This document shows positions 14,249 to 22,807 of a stretch of 46,903 nt of DNA, piece by piece. The position numbers and the translations under genes are program-made. Each line of letters begins with the position of its first letter. Position 1 is the first letter of the stretch. The stretch is from RGIG250 sp045616885. GTDB lineage: Bacteria; Bacillota; Negativicutes; Selenomonadales; Selenomonadaceae. The DNA lies in the NCBI GenBank assembly GCA_045616885.1, contig JAZLHS010000173.1:1-46903 (forward strand), read 5' to 3'. The notes beneath the pieces were generated by a model. The model was not told the origin of the DNA. It did not search any database and saw only the letters and a list, made by a program, of their open reading frames with translations.

Positions 14249-14797
14249 TCAGTTAATATTCACGGTAGCGCCGCGAATGTTGATGTTTCCCGAAGCCACG
14301 ATGTTAATATTTGAGCCGCTGATTTCTACATAAGCGTCACCTGCATCGTTACGCAGCTGCGCGGTGCCGGTGGAATAATTCGGCAGCACACGCGGCTGGC
14401 TCCACGGGCCAAGAATGGCAAATCCGTCGGACAGGTCATGCCGTCGGCAGTCAATCTGGTTTTGCACTCCGCCCGATTGCCACCAAGCATCAATACACAT
14501 GTCCGCGAAAACGACAATGCACTCGTCGCCTGGCTGTACCGGCATGGTCAGCGTATAGCCGCCCGCCCGCGGCAGAACAATCGGCACATCCACCAGCAGC
14601 GGTATATCCACCCAGCTGAGGTCGCCCTCACTGTTTAGCTGTTCCCGCAGCGCCGGACGCACAGAAACGGTCTGCTCTGCGGGGTCAAACGACTCCACTA
14701 TGCCGGGGATAGCTACGCGCAGCTTGTTTTCTAGCCTGCGGTTTTCCAGCGCCCTCTCACGGGCTGGGTTGTCCTCTCGTTCACTAATTGTCAGCAT
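14249..14797 (-). CDS. Central spike protein, Gp138-N type (182 aa)
   Basis: Membrane-piercing spike of the gpV/gp5 class. The N-terminal OB-like domain has IPGIVESFDPAEQTVSVRPAL, VDVPIVLPRAGGYTLTMPVQPGDECIVVFAD and WWQSGG, typical of Gp138_N. The C-terminus has alternating short repeats (SGSNINIVASGNINIRGATVNIN) that form the triangular beta-helix. It precedes the PAAR tip that caps it. Confidence 0.85.
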   Translation of the reverse strand: MLTISEREDNPARERALENRRLENKLRVAIPGIVESFDPAEQTVSVRPALREQLNSEGDLSWVDIPLLVDVPIVLPRAGGYTLTMPVQPGDECIVVFADMCIDAWWQSGGVQNQIDCRRHDLSDGFAILGPWSQPRVLPNYSTGTAQLRNDAGDAYVEISGSNINIVASGNINIRGATVNIN

Positions 14798-14801
14798 ATC
14801 A

Positions 14802-15899
14802 TCACATCCCTGTCGGGTTTTGGCCTGCGTGCCCCATCATCGCAAGCAGCACGCCTTTGCCATACCTCGATACTCCGTCACATTCGGTATACCATTCATT
14901 CCCGCGAGTGTCGCCCTTGTGCGTCAGCCGGAACACCTGATATATCCATTCATCATCAATCGGCGACCGATATTTGCCCTTCTCCGGCAGCGCGGTGCTC
15001 TCCTTCATCTCGCTGTTCTTTAGCTGGACAAGCGAAAAAAGATGCACATTAGGATTTAGCAGCATAGTGAATGAGCAGCCATCCTGCGTTTGCGCAGGCA
15101 GGCCAATCAGCCCTGTTTCAGGTGAGGTAACTATAGCTTCCTCCTTGGCGGCGTCGGTAAATTTATTTACCGTGATGTCGTTGCCTTCCACGAAATAGGT
15201 CGCCTGATTGCCGCGCACCACATCATTGAGATATTGCCGCGGAGTGCCAAAGAAAACCTTGCCGCGCGGCAAACGCCGTTCCTCTAAATTTTCAGAAACA
15301 TGCGCTACCATGATGTTTGAGGTATTGCATACTCTTTCCACAATCTGACGCTGATTTAGGCCACGCTGATTGCTAAACGATACCCATTGCAGGTCTAATT
15401 GATTTTTTCCGTCTATGCACAGCAAGGTGAGGATATAATCCGTGTTGCCTTCGCGACTGCGGGCTGGCCACAGTATTTTGCCGTCAAAAATAACGCCGTA
15501 TTGCTGCGGCTCCGCTTCCTGGGCGGTGTTTTGCTTATCGTCCTCGGCTGGCTTCGTCAGTATGCCGCTATAGCCTGCCTTCAATATTATCCTGTCGCCG
15601 TCCTTGATGATTTTGTTTTCCATCTCGGCGGTGAGATTATAAATATTGATGGTGGCGAAATTCTGCGTCTCTCGCTCACGGTGCACCTCAAAGGTCACTC
15701 GCAGGTCGGACACATTCCAAGCTTCTTCATCGTTTTTGTCTGCGATGATTACTTCCCATTTGCGTATCCACAAGGCACCGGTATTTGGCGCTTTTTTCTT
15801 TTCGTCCTGCTCGGTCGAGGTGCTGCTCTCGATGTATTTAGGCGTGGAGCCACGGTCTACATCGCCCACCGATGCGCTAGAAGACTCATACTCAATCAT
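14802..15899 (-). CDS. Baseplate hub protein, gp27/gp44-like (365 aa)
   Basis: An N-terminal Ser-rich leader (about 1-40) precedes LWIRKWEVIIADKNDEEAWNVSDLRVTFEVHRERE, the start of a hub fold. QGLNQRQIVERVCNTSNIMVAHVSENL and QYLNDVVRGNQATYFVEGNDITV resemble late-control gpD/gp27 hub domains. It forms the ring between tube and spike. Four-nt overlap with the plug gene at 15896-15899. Confidence 0.75.
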   Translation of the reverse strand: MIEYESSSASVGDVDRGSTPKYIESSTSTEQDEKKKAPNTGALWIRKWEVIIADKNDEEAWNVSDLRVTFEVHRERETQNFATINIYNLTAEMENKIIKDGDRIILKAGYSGILTKPAEDDKQNTAQEAEPQQYGVIFDGKILWPARSREGNTDYILTLLCIDGKNQLDLQWVSFSNQRGLNQRQIVERVCNTSNIMVAHVSENLEERRLPRGKVFFGTPRQYLNDVVRGNQATYFVEGNDITVNKFTDAAKEEAIVTSPETGLIGLPAQTQDGCSFTMLLNPNVHLFSLVQLKNSEMKESTALPEKGKYRSPIDDEWIYQVFRLTHKGDTRGNEWYTECDGVSRYGKGVLLAMMGHAGQNPTGM

Positions 15900-16225
15900 G
15901 TGCTATCACCCCAAACGAGAATAAAGCCGTCGCCGAGGGTGTTGTTATCGGGTTGCATCAAGCTGTTTGACGCCGTGCGTAGGATATACGCCTCGCCGAT
16001 GTCCAGGTAGCTATGCTGCGCGAGTAGATTGACGCCGAGTACCAGCGGCACATTTGCTGCCTTCAAATCCCCGCCCTCATAAATATCCATGTACCAATAA
16101 TCAAAAAGGTCGGAGTAATTCAGCACCAGCTGCAGGTTGAGGTTGACGGTGTTGCCCTTAAGCGATACTTTGCAGGAATAAGCAGTGTTAGGGGAACAAT
16201 TCACAGGTATTTTTACATAAGCCAT
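15896..16225 (-). CDS. Baseplate plug-like protein, Pam3 gp18/DUF6983 type (109 aa)
   Basis: From ATG 16225 with GGGAGGGAATG upstream. MAYVKIPVNCSPNTAYSCKVSL ... LVLNYSDLFDYWYMDIYEGG ... LLAQHSYLDIGEAYIL is the pattern of the small plug proteins seen in cyanophage Pam3 and many siphophages/myophages (DUF6983). It seals or shapes the tail tube lumen at the hub. Confidence 0.75.
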   Translation of the reverse strand: MAYVKIPVNCSPNTAYSCKVSLKGNTVNLNLQLVLNYSDLFDYWYMDIYEGGDLKAANVPLVLGVNLLAQHSYLDIGEAYILRTASNSLMQPDNNTLGDGFILVWGDST

Positions 16226-16226
16226 A

Positions 16227-16937
16227 TCATTCCCTCCCACGCGCAACTTCTATATCTCGTGCCCAAGTTCTATCAGATTTTAACTCCTCGGCTTGCTGCT
16301 GGCTATTGGATTGCTGTGCCGTGGTCCACTCCCTGGCGCTCACCTTTTCCGTGCCGACCGATACGGTCATAATCTCCTCCAGCTGCAGCGTTGCCCGCAG
16401 CCCGTCGGTGGTGCTGTTATCATGGTCATACGATACCGAGGTAATCAGCATGTTGTCGTAGCTCTTGAAATGCGTGCGTACCTTAAGCGGGATGCGCAGA
16501 CGCTGAATTTCGACGAGCCATTCATACGCACGGCTGCTCTTTGTGCCGCTGCCAGGGTACCCGTCGGACGAGTAATTCCCCATAGCATCTGAAATACCCA
16601 CCGACAGCGTTATTTTTGTCGGATTGCGATAAGCGTGGTCCGCTATATCCGCGCCAAGCTGCGTTGGATGCTGGCAAATGGTCAGCGTATCCTCCACACT
16701 CTCGGAAATAACAGCGTCAAAAAATACGCCTGCCACATTGGTATATTTCTGCACGAGTATCGCTGAGGAGATTAGCCTGCTCGGCCATTGGCTCGGGCGG
16801 TACCCATGTCCGGAGCCGAGCGTCTTACCGCCGGTCAGCTTGCTGATTAAATTTGCGGCACCATAAAGACCACTTAGCGTATTGATGGTACCGGCGTTAT
16901 TTTTTGCTAATTTCGTTATGCCGCCTAAAAGGCTCAT
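16227..16937 (-). CDS. Dit-like baseplate adaptor (236 aa)
   Basis: The N-terminal third is helical; from about residue 55 a beta-rich part carries RLISSAILVQKYTNVAGVFFDAVISESVEDTLTICQHP and RAYEWLVEIQRLRIPLKVRTHFKSYDNMLITSVSYDHD. These resemble the Dit-like domain of contractile phage adaptors. It lies between tape measure and plug, fitting tail-tube-to-hub attachment. Confidence 0.7.
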   Translation of the reverse strand: MSLLGGITKLAKNNAGTINTLSGLYGAANLISKLTGGKTLGSGHGYRPSQWPSRLISSAILVQKYTNVAGVFFDAVISESVEDTLTICQHPTQLGADIADHAYRNPTKITLSVGISDAMGNYSSDGYPGSGTKSSRAYEWLVEIQRLRIPLKVRTHFKSYDNMLITSVSYDHDNSTTDGLRATLQLEEIMTVSVGTEKVSAREWTTAQQSNSQQQAEELKSDRTWARDIEVARGRE

Positions 16938-19027
16938 ACAACCACCGCCCCTTGTGAATTGCCGCGGTTAAAGTTACGGAAGGTTTTAACCATATCGTCC
17001 CGCAATCCTGCCGCATCGGTAGCCTGAGTGACAATAGTGCAATTTTGAATATTGTAATTGCTGGAATTATCATTCATGCCGCCAGCAAAACCGCCGCCGA
17101 TGCTCGGTGCATAAGCTGTACGCTGTGCTCCTTGGGCAGCGTAGCTGTCCGTCGAGAACATGCCTTTTAATTTATCCCACAGGCCAAGCTCCTGCGGCTC
17201 GTGCGGTGTCGGCGTTAGTGTCGGCGTTGGCTCGGGCGGGAGATAAAAACCGTCCATGCTTGCCTTAGCCTGCAGGTTGCCTTCCATTTCAGACAACTCG
17301 TCCATGTGGGCATATATGCCGTTTGTATAGTTGCCCACACTGTCCCCATAGTAGCCTTCTCTTTTCAGCAGGCCAGCCCACTCCTCGGGGTCGCTAATCA
17401 CATGCCCGGACTCTTTGCTTGCATCCAATTCAGGATAAAGGTCAAGGAAGCTGTGCATATAGTCGTCCGCATACTCGCGCACGGAGCTATATTCTTTGTA
17501 GTACCCTGTGCCGTCCGGCTGTTTGTTATCTTCGCCGTTTGGCGAGGTCTGTGTCAGTCCGCCTAAATTGAGATTTTCTCTTGCCAGCTGCGATGTAAAA
17601 CCGGCTGACTCATGCGACCACTGCGCATAAATAATAGCCGGGTCAACGCCTTTCATCTGTCCCACACGGCGTGCTTCAATAGCCGCCTGTTGTGCGATTT
17701 CATTCGGCTCAAAATTGGAGCCACGGGTGCGATTGGTATTATTTCCCAGCATGTTATTAAAATCTTTTTTCAAAGAGGAGCTAAAATCTCCTGCCCCGCC
17801 GGCGATAGTTTTTCCTGCTCCTTCGTAATCTCCTGCCAGCGCTTTGCCCATTGCCTGGAACCATGTCCCGAGCAACTTAACCCAGCGCAGCATCATCCGC
17901 CAAGGGAACATGATTACTTCGCCCAATTTCTTAAACATACCAAGGAAATCATTTTTGTTTACACGCACAAGGCTGAAAATATTAGCCAGGGCGCTTGCAA
18001 CCTCTAATAGACCATCTGCTAAAGCCCCGACAGACTCAATAGCCTGGTCAAAAAACTCGGGCAGCTTCAATCCTTCGACTATCTCCGCGAGTATTTCCAG
18101 CGTTGTAGTAAGGCTGTCGTTCAGAAAATCAACAAAATTATTTGTCTTTTCGCTGTTCATCAGCTTGAGGAGCATTTCCCACATCGGCGCTAATGTTTTT
18201 GAAGACTCGCGACCGTCAATATACCCGAAGAAATCCTCCAAAAGTATCAAAGCGCCACCAATAGCAGCCAGGAACAGTCCAAACGGCGATGCCATAAGCG
18301 CAGCACCGACCACGGCGAACAGCGGCACAAGCGCCTTTACTTTCTGCGGCAGGTTGGTAAAGAAGCGGTCAGCTACATCATAAATATTCTTGCCAAGCCT
18401 AAAAACGGAAACCATTACATCGACAATCTTTTTAATAGCGTAGGCGACTTTGTTTGCCCAGCTCGACATGTTGCCGCCAAGGGTTTTATTGAGGAATTTA
18501 AAAAACTCTTGGATTTTTTCGATGTATGGGCCAAGGTATTTTATGAGGTAGTAAACCACCCATTCACGGAACATCATGAATTTCAGTTGCAGGCTCTGTA
18601 CTTCATAGCCAATCTCACGAATCCACCGCAGCTGGTCCGCAGCATCCGACGGCGTTGCCAGCTCGGACATTTCACCGCGCAGGCGCATGAATTGCTCACG
18701 CAGCTCCGGTATCCACGCAATATCCTCGGGCTTTGCTTTCATCAGCTTGGGCAGCTCCGCGAGCGCCTTGCCCGACTCCTTGGTGGTCCACATGGTAGAC
18801 GCAAGTTTCGTGTATTCCATGTCCAAATCGGCCACGGCGACAATTTGGTCCTTTATGGCCTTTGTTACGCCCGCAAAGGCACCAACAAGGCCGCCCGCCT
18901 TAAGCAGGAAGGTCAGCTTCTCTAAGGAGCCGGTGAGTCCTTTTATAGCGCCCTCGGCCCGATTAAAGGAGCCCATATCTGCCGTCGCACCGATTTTGAC
19001 AAGGTATTCTTCTAAAATGTTACTCAT
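16934..19027 (-). CDS. Tape measure protein with peptidoglycan hydrolase domain (697 aa)
   Basis: Sets tail length and is carried inside the tube. The N-terminal and central parts are long helices with hydrophobic segments (AGGLVGAFAGVTKAI; LVPLFAVVGAALMASPFGLFLAAIGGALILL). Residues about 440-580 form a glucosaminidase/lysozyme-like domain: YAQWSHESAGFTSQLARENLNLGGLT has the expected catalytic Glu in SHES, followed by a Tyr-rich YYKEYSSVREYADDY stretch. The hydrolase would help the tube cross the wall at injection. A Pro-rich linker and a Gly/Asn-rich end follow. The start overlaps the frameshifted chaperone stop (ATGA at 19024-19027). Confidence 0.9.
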   Translation of the reverse strand: MSNILEEYLVKIGATADMGSFNRAEGAIKGLTGSLEKLTFLLKAGGLVGAFAGVTKAIKDQIVAVADLDMEYTKLASTMWTTKESGKALAELPKLMKAKPEDIAWIPELREQFMRLRGEMSELATPSDAADQLRWIREIGYEVQSLQLKFMMFREWVVYYLIKYLGPYIEKIQEFFKFLNKTLGGNMSSWANKVAYAIKKIVDVMVSVFRLGKNIYDVADRFFTNLPQKVKALVPLFAVVGAALMASPFGLFLAAIGGALILLEDFFGYIDGRESSKTLAPMWEMLLKLMNSEKTNNFVDFLNDSLTTTLEILAEIVEGLKLPEFFDQAIESVGALADGLLEVASALANIFSLVRVNKNDFLGMFKKLGEVIMFPWRMMLRWVKLLGTWFQAMGKALAGDYEGAGKTIAGGAGDFSSSLKKDFNNMLGNNTNRTRGSNFEPNEIAQQAAIEARRVGQMKGVDPAIIYAQWSHESAGFTSQLARENLNLGGLTQTSPNGEDNKQPDGTGYYKEYSSVREYADDYMHSFLDLYPELDASKESGHVISDPEEWAGLLKREGYYGDSVGNYTNGIYAHMDELSEMEGNLQAKASMDGFYLPPEPTPTLTPTPHEPQELGLWDKLKGMFSTDSYAAQGAQRTAYAPSIGGGFAGGMNDNSSNYNIQNCTIVTQATDAAGLRDDMVKTFRNFNRGNSQGAVVV

Positions 19028-19634
19028 TTCTGCATTTTCCTTTCAGCGGCCTCATAGGCCCTTGCCTTATTGATGGCCTTGACCGCTATCAGCTCATGGG
19101 CGTCCAAGAGGTCCTCGAAATCGTACGTGCCGTCGAAGACCTCATGCTGGCGCCACATGCCCGCCGCCACAGGGGCGTAGGCAAAAGCATCAATGGTCGG
19201 ATAAGGGAAAACCTCAAAGTCCTGTTGTTTTAGGCCAGGTCCGTCAGTAACCCAGCCACGGCGAAAAAACCGCCGACATTAAACATCAGCGCATGAACAG
19301 TAAGCGCGATTACCGTAGACACATCATAGGCGAGGTCGCTGTCTACAAAATCGCCATTAGCCTTGACCACCGGCTCAGGCAGCTCATCGCCCTGGACGAC
19401 CTTCAGATGCTGCACGGTTTTAAGCAAAATCGTCTGCAGCTCATCAAAATCACGCCGATTAAGCGCCGGCAGAGCCTTTGTTATATCGGCCTGCGTTGCC
19501 TCGCCACCCGAAAGCATCGGCCCCAGCAGCATGGCCACCTTGGCGGCAACATAGCTGCCGGTGCGCGCATCCATGCGGGTGAGGCGGTATTTTTCATCGT
19601 TGATAGTAATATCCTTGGTCTTTTCTTTTAACAT
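19024..19634 (-). CDS. Tail assembly chaperone, -1 frameshift product (about 203 aa)
   Basis: The 134-aa zero-frame gene contains T TTT TTC at 19269-19263, exactly in register as an X XXY YYZ slippery heptamer. The -1 frame from there stays open for 79 codons to TGA 19026-19024 and encodes a charged, conserved-looking extension (LKQQDFEVFPYPTIDAFAY ... FEDLLDAHELIAVKAINKARAYEAAER). This fills the otherwise empty 19028-19229 interval. Equivalent G/GT chaperone pairs precede the tape measure in most long-tailed phages. Feature spans the fusion product. Confidence 0.85.
19230..19634 (-). CDS. Tail assembly chaperone, zero-frame product (134 aa)
   Basis: MLKEKTKDITINDEKYRLTRMDARTGSYVAAKVAMLLGPML is typical of short tail chaperones that coat the tape measure before tube polymerisation. 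It ends at TAA 19232-19230. The longer frameshift form (19024-19634) shares its first 124 residues. It lies between the tail tube and tape measure genes. Confidence 0.8.
   Translation of the reverse strand: MLKEKTKDITINDEKYRLTRMDARTGSYVAAKVAMLLGPMLSGGEATQADITKALPALNRRDFDELQTILLKTVQHLKVVQGDELPEPVVKANGDFVDSDLAYDVSTVIALTVHALMFNVGGFFAVAGLLTDLA
19263..19269 (-). promoter_or_regulatory. Slippery heptamer for -1 programmed frameshift
   Basis: T TTT TTC is read in the zero frame as the last bases of GGT, then TTT, TTC. Both tRNAs can re-pair after a one-base backward slip, and the -1 frame is open to 19024. It is the site joining the two chaperone frames. Confidence 0.85.
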
Positions 19635-19654
19635 TGGTACTCCTCCTTAGTGTT

Positions 19655-19719
19655 TACTTGATTTTTTTGTATTTTCCACTCCTTTACTTGACTAAAAAAA
19701 TCAAGTAGGAGTGGAAAAT
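19655..19719 (-). promoter_or_regulatory. Mutually exclusive hairpins between tube and chaperone genes
   Basis: 19671-19691 pairs with 19701-19719 (12 + 7 bp with a 2-nt bulge). Alternatively 19655-19668 (TACTTGATTTTTTT) pairs perfectly over 14 bp with 19694-19707. The two stems compete for the same strand. The element could attenuate or stabilise the transcript between the abundant tube protein and the scarce chaperone. Confidence 0.6.
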
Positions 19720-19730
19720 TTCTCCAAAAG

Positions 19731-20171
19731 TCAAATTGGCGTATTGATTACCTCAGCGCACATCAGCGTCCAGGTCACGCGCTGACCCTGTGCCTGATAC
19801 GGCACATCGGCTTCCTTCTGCGGGGACACGCCCTTGCAGGTATGGCTGGTACCTGTGGAAGCGTTACGCAGCAGAATGCTGGTAGTAGCCCACTCCTCCG
19901 TATCAAGGAGCCACAGGGCGTTAAACCATGCGCAGAGCCATTTGTGCAACGGGCTGGTCTGCTGGCACTCAATCGTGATGCTGCCGTTGTTGCCGGCAAT
20001 CTTGGAAACCATAACCGAGCCGTCAGCTGCAACATCGTGCGCGGTGCGCTCGGTAGCTTTAGTGATAGACACAGAGCCGGTGCCTTCGCCGGAGAAAATA
20101 TAAGTGCCTAACGACGGATGGGTAATAGCACCCACCAAGTCAAGAAAAGAATAAGTCGTAGTCGTGCTCAT
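19731..20171 (-). CDS. Tail tube protein, DUF3277 (146 aa)
   Basis: MSTTTTYSFLDLVGAITHPSLGTYIFSGEGTGSVSITKATERTAHDVAADGSVMVSKIAGNNGSITIECQQTSPLHKWL matches the DUF3277 family of contractile-tail tube proteins. It directly follows the sheath gene, the standard order. Hexameric rings of it form the inner tube. Confidence 0.9.
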   Translation of the reverse strand: MSTTTTYSFLDLVGAITHPSLGTYIFSGEGTGSVSITKATERTAHDVAADGSVMVSKIAGNNGSITIECQQTSPLHKWLCAWFNALWLLDTEEWATTSILLRNASTGTSHTCKGVSPQKEADVPYQAQGQRVTWTLMCAEVINTPI

Positions 20172-20186
20172 TAGTTGCCCTCCCTA

Positions 20187-21383
20187 TTAGCGATTGACAT
20201 TAACTTCGACAGTGACAAACTCGATAGCGCCTGCCAGCTTGATGCAGACATAAATCGGCGGAGCAATACGAGCATCGCGCTGTGCCTGCGGCTGGTCGTC
20301 GATGCTGTCATGCTGCACAATATAGCCCGCAGGCAGGTAATCACCGGTCTGCAGCGCGAGGCATTTCGCACCGTTCCACTGACCCGGAGCTATGAAGCCA
20401 TTGGCCACAAACATATCGCAGGCGCGCTCGATAACGCCCACAATGGAAGCCATACCGGCAACCGTCTGTGGGATTTTCTTGCGTTGGTACAGCAGGTCCA
20501 TGACGCTAAGAGTAATCTCGTTTTTCAGCATGTCGAGGTTGAGGATTTCGTCGAAGCTGGTCTTGTCAGCCATGTAGCCCTGCTGAACAATGTCGTACTC
20601 CTCGGCGCGGGTGATGTAGACATTGCCATTGTGGCCCGTGTGCGTCTTGGAGCCGACGGCGTAATCAATCTGCGTGCTGGACAGGTCGTCCGTGGTTACG
20701 CCGACCAAGGTCTTGTAAGCCAAGGTGAAAGCGCTGTCTGCGGTGCCGGTATTGGCGCCCATAGCATAACCTGCGAGAGCCGCAACCGCATCCGGCGTAT
20801 CATCCTGCCCGCAGTAAAGGCCAAGAGAGCGACGATATTTCTTGCCCTGAAGGTATTGGAAAATGTCAACACCCTCGGTCTCTACGCCGTCCACATTTAC
20901 CGTGGAGCGCTGGAGCACATTCTTGTTGTTGGTAGTGTAGAAAAGAATAGTGGACGGCTCGCAGGCTTCGACAAAGGCAGCGATTTCCTTAATCTCGTCC
21001 TCGGTAGCGCCAAGCATGATGCCTACATACCACTCGGAATTAACCTCGCGGCACGCAGTAAACGCCTCGAGCGCGGTCTCGTTTTGACGGCGCAGGCCCA
21101 CGGCAAGACGGTCCGGCTGGCTGGATGCGGAGAAATAAAGCTGTGCTGCTTTATACTCTGCGGAGTCGTTATCGAAGCCGTCAGCAATCATTTCGCTAAG
21201 GCCGCCGTAGATGCGCAGACGGTCACCGATAACAGTCTCGCCGGACGGTTTCTTTTCGTCATATACATTGGTGGTGCCAATGATGAGGCCCAGGTTAAAA
21301 CCTTTTCTTGCCGCGGATTTCAGCGACAAATTCACTCGTACATCCACAATAGGGTCGAGCGTCAGCTTGTACTTTTTAGCCAT
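20187..21383 (-). CDS. Tail sheath protein, DUF3383 (398 aa)
   Basis: Contractile sheath subunit. The N-terminal VRVNLSLKSAARKGFNLGLIIGTTNV, the central SEMIADGFDNDSAEYKAAQLYFSAS and YVGIMLGATEDEIKEIAAFVEAC, and the C-terminal ANGFIAPGQWNG / GYIVQHDSIDDQPQAQRDARIAPPIYVCIKLAGAIE are DUF3383 hallmarks. Its presence defines a myovirus morphology. Length is close to the Pam3-type minimal sheaths. Confidence 0.92.
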   Translation of the reverse strand: MAKKYKLTLDPIVDVRVNLSLKSAARKGFNLGLIIGTTNVYDEKKPSGETVIGDRLRIYGGLSEMIADGFDNDSAEYKAAQLYFSASSQPDRLAVGLRRQNETALEAFTACREVNSEWYVGIMLGATEDEIKEIAAFVEACEPSTILFYTTNNKNVLQRSTVNVDGVETEGVDIFQYLQGKKYRRSLGLYCGQDDTPDAVAALAGYAMGANTGTADSAFTLAYKTLVGVTTDDLSSTQIDYAVGSKTHTGHNGNVYITRAEEYDIVQQGYMADKTSFDEILNLDMLKNEITLSVMDLLYQRKKIPQTVAGMASIVGVIERACDMFVANGFIAPGQWNGAKCLALQTGDYLPAGYIVQHDSIDDQPQAQRDARIAPPIYVCIKLAGAIEFVTVEVNVNR

Positions 21384-21386
21384 TGT

Positions 21387-21965
21387 TTACTTCCTTCCTG
21401 CGGCATTATCCGCATAGATGTCTTGTGTTTCCGTTTCTGTTTCGGTCCCTTTCAGTCGCTCAGTGGAAACGGTAAAGTAGCGATAGGTTTTCTCCGTGAC
21501 GCTAAAGGCCACGATGGTGTTAAACTTTAGGTCCATGTCGGCCCTCTGCCACCACCGACCGTTGAACAGCTCGGGAACATTTTTGATGGTATCCGGCTCC
21601 AGAATAAGGCGAATTTTGCTCTTGCGCAGCGTTTTGTGCTGCCCGATGTACAATCTCACCTTAGCCAGAGCATCATATCCCTTCGGACCATAGGCTACCA
21701 GGTTTAGACGAATAACTCGGGTGCCATAGCGGGTGACAAGATAGTCGTCCCCGCTGTCCTCATACTCGGTGAAAATCGGGCGGGATATATCGTCGCCGCC
21801 TTCTTCAAGCACCTGCACGAAGATTATGCTGTCGGTTATTTTCCAATCCGGCGCGCCCATTTTAGGCCACGAAAGTCTGATTTCAATATCTGAGTCGTCT
21901 AATAATTCCGTGAGAATGTGCCAGAAATGTTTTTGCACATCGTATAGTGTTAAATATTCTGCCAT
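21387..21965 (-). CDS. Neck/tail terminator protein, gp12-like (192 aa)
   Basis: MAEYLTLYDVQKHFWHILTELLDD ... YGPKGYDALAKVRLYIGQHKTLRKSKI ... FNGRWWQRADMDLKFNTIVAFSVTEKTYRYF follows the phage neck terminator family adjoining DUF3383 sheaths. It caps the tail tube and joins it to the neck. Placed immediately before the sheath gene. Confidence 0.75.
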   Translation of the reverse strand: MAEYLTLYDVQKHFWHILTELLDDSDIEIRLSWPKMGAPDWKITDSIIFVQVLEEGGDDISRPIFTEYEDSGDDYLVTRYGTRVIRLNLVAYGPKGYDALAKVRLYIGQHKTLRKSKIRLILEPDTIKNVPELFNGRWWQRADMDLKFNTIVAFSVTEKTYRYFTVSTERLKGTETETETQDIYADNAAGRK

Positions 21966-22322
21966 TTACTCACCTTCTAGTCTTACACAGGTGGCGCGAT
22001 AAAATCCCCAATCGATGTCCGGCGCACATTCAAGCACGCGGTACCTGGAGCCGTTCCAAATAACCACATCACTTACCCGCTCATCGCCGGTAAGATATAG
22101 CTCTTTTGTCGTCAACACCCGAATAGAGCCCGTGATACGGTCGCCGCCTTCAACCTGGTCGGTGTCCTCGGCTCGGGCCAGGGTGATAATGCCACGCATC
22201 GTAATCTCCACCGGTGGCTGCGGATAAAACTCACCTTCAAAAAGCACAGCGCTTGTGCGCTCTACCCTTATGGTTTGCGACAGCCGCGGCGAGAAAATAA
22301 CCCGTGATAGGTTTATCCTCAT
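21966..22322 (-). CDS. Head closure / head-tail joining protein (118 aa)
   Basis: Beta-rich, with FSPRLSQTIRVERTSAVLFEGEFYPQPPVEITMRGIITLA and DERVSDVVIWNGSRYRVLECAPDIDWGFYRATCVRLE. The WNGSRYRV segment is typical of head-tail joining/stopper proteins. It lies between the gp10-like and terminator genes and overlaps the former by 4 nt. Confidence 0.65.
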   Translation of the reverse strand: MRINLSRVIFSPRLSQTIRVERTSAVLFEGEFYPQPPVEITMRGIITLARAEDTDQVEGGDRITGSIRVLTTKELYLTGDERVSDVVIWNGSRYRVLECAPDIDWGFYRATCVRLEGE

Positions 22323-22807
22323 TCGTTTTCACCCCTGATAACATAGACCATGCTTTTCCGCAAGCTGCCGGTATCAATAAGCGGCTGGCTTGAGCCCTTC
22401 CGTGCCACAGTAAGCGGGCTGTTGGGTGCCCAGCCATTAGCAGGATTGGTAAACCACTCCCGCGCGGCGTTTTGTCCCGCCAGCCCGATGCGGTGCATAT
22501 ATTGCTCTACATGACGCGCGTTGCCGGTAGCTGCCGCCCGCAACATGCCTGCAATCTGCTCTGCTATCTTGTCGCCGTAGTAGGCCAAAGCTGGCTCGAT
22601 AACAGGTCGGGCAGGAATGTTGCGCAGCGGTGAGCCGTTGGTATGGATGAATAGCAGCGATGCGTTGTTCATACTCTCCCCGGCTCTTAGCGTCTTGTCC
22701 GCAGGTACGCCGACGAGGATATCTTTTCTTTGGGCGTCGAGTAGTCTCCGCAATGCCTCATTTAGCCCCCCAGCTGGCCCTCTGTGGCTCACATCTCCGT
22801 CTACCAT
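22319..22807 (-). CDS. HK97 gp10-like neck/tail completion protein (162 aa)
   Basis: Residues 40-160 (NNASLLFIHTNGSPLRNIPARPVIEPALAYYGDKIAEQIAGML ... APNSPLTVARKGSSQPLIDTGSLRKSMVYVI) match the gp10/neck family, including the IPARPFI-like and LIDTGxLR signatures. Needed for joining head and tail. Its ATG lies inside the last codons of the adaptor gene. Confidence 0.8.
   Translation of the reverse strand: MVDGDVSHRGPAGGLNEALRRLLDAQRKDILVGVPADKTLRAGESMNNASLLFIHTNGSPLRNIPARPVIEPALAYYGDKIAEQIAGMLRAAATGNARHVEQYMHRIGLAGQNAAREWFTNPANGWAPNSPLTVARKGSSQPLIDTGSLRKSMVYVIRGENE

Noticed and set aside
20175..21530. 451-aa plus-strand open frame opposite the sheath gene
   Set aside because: It is antisense to a clear DUF3383 sheath, has no SD and shows no recognisable domain; codon structure of the sheath explains it.
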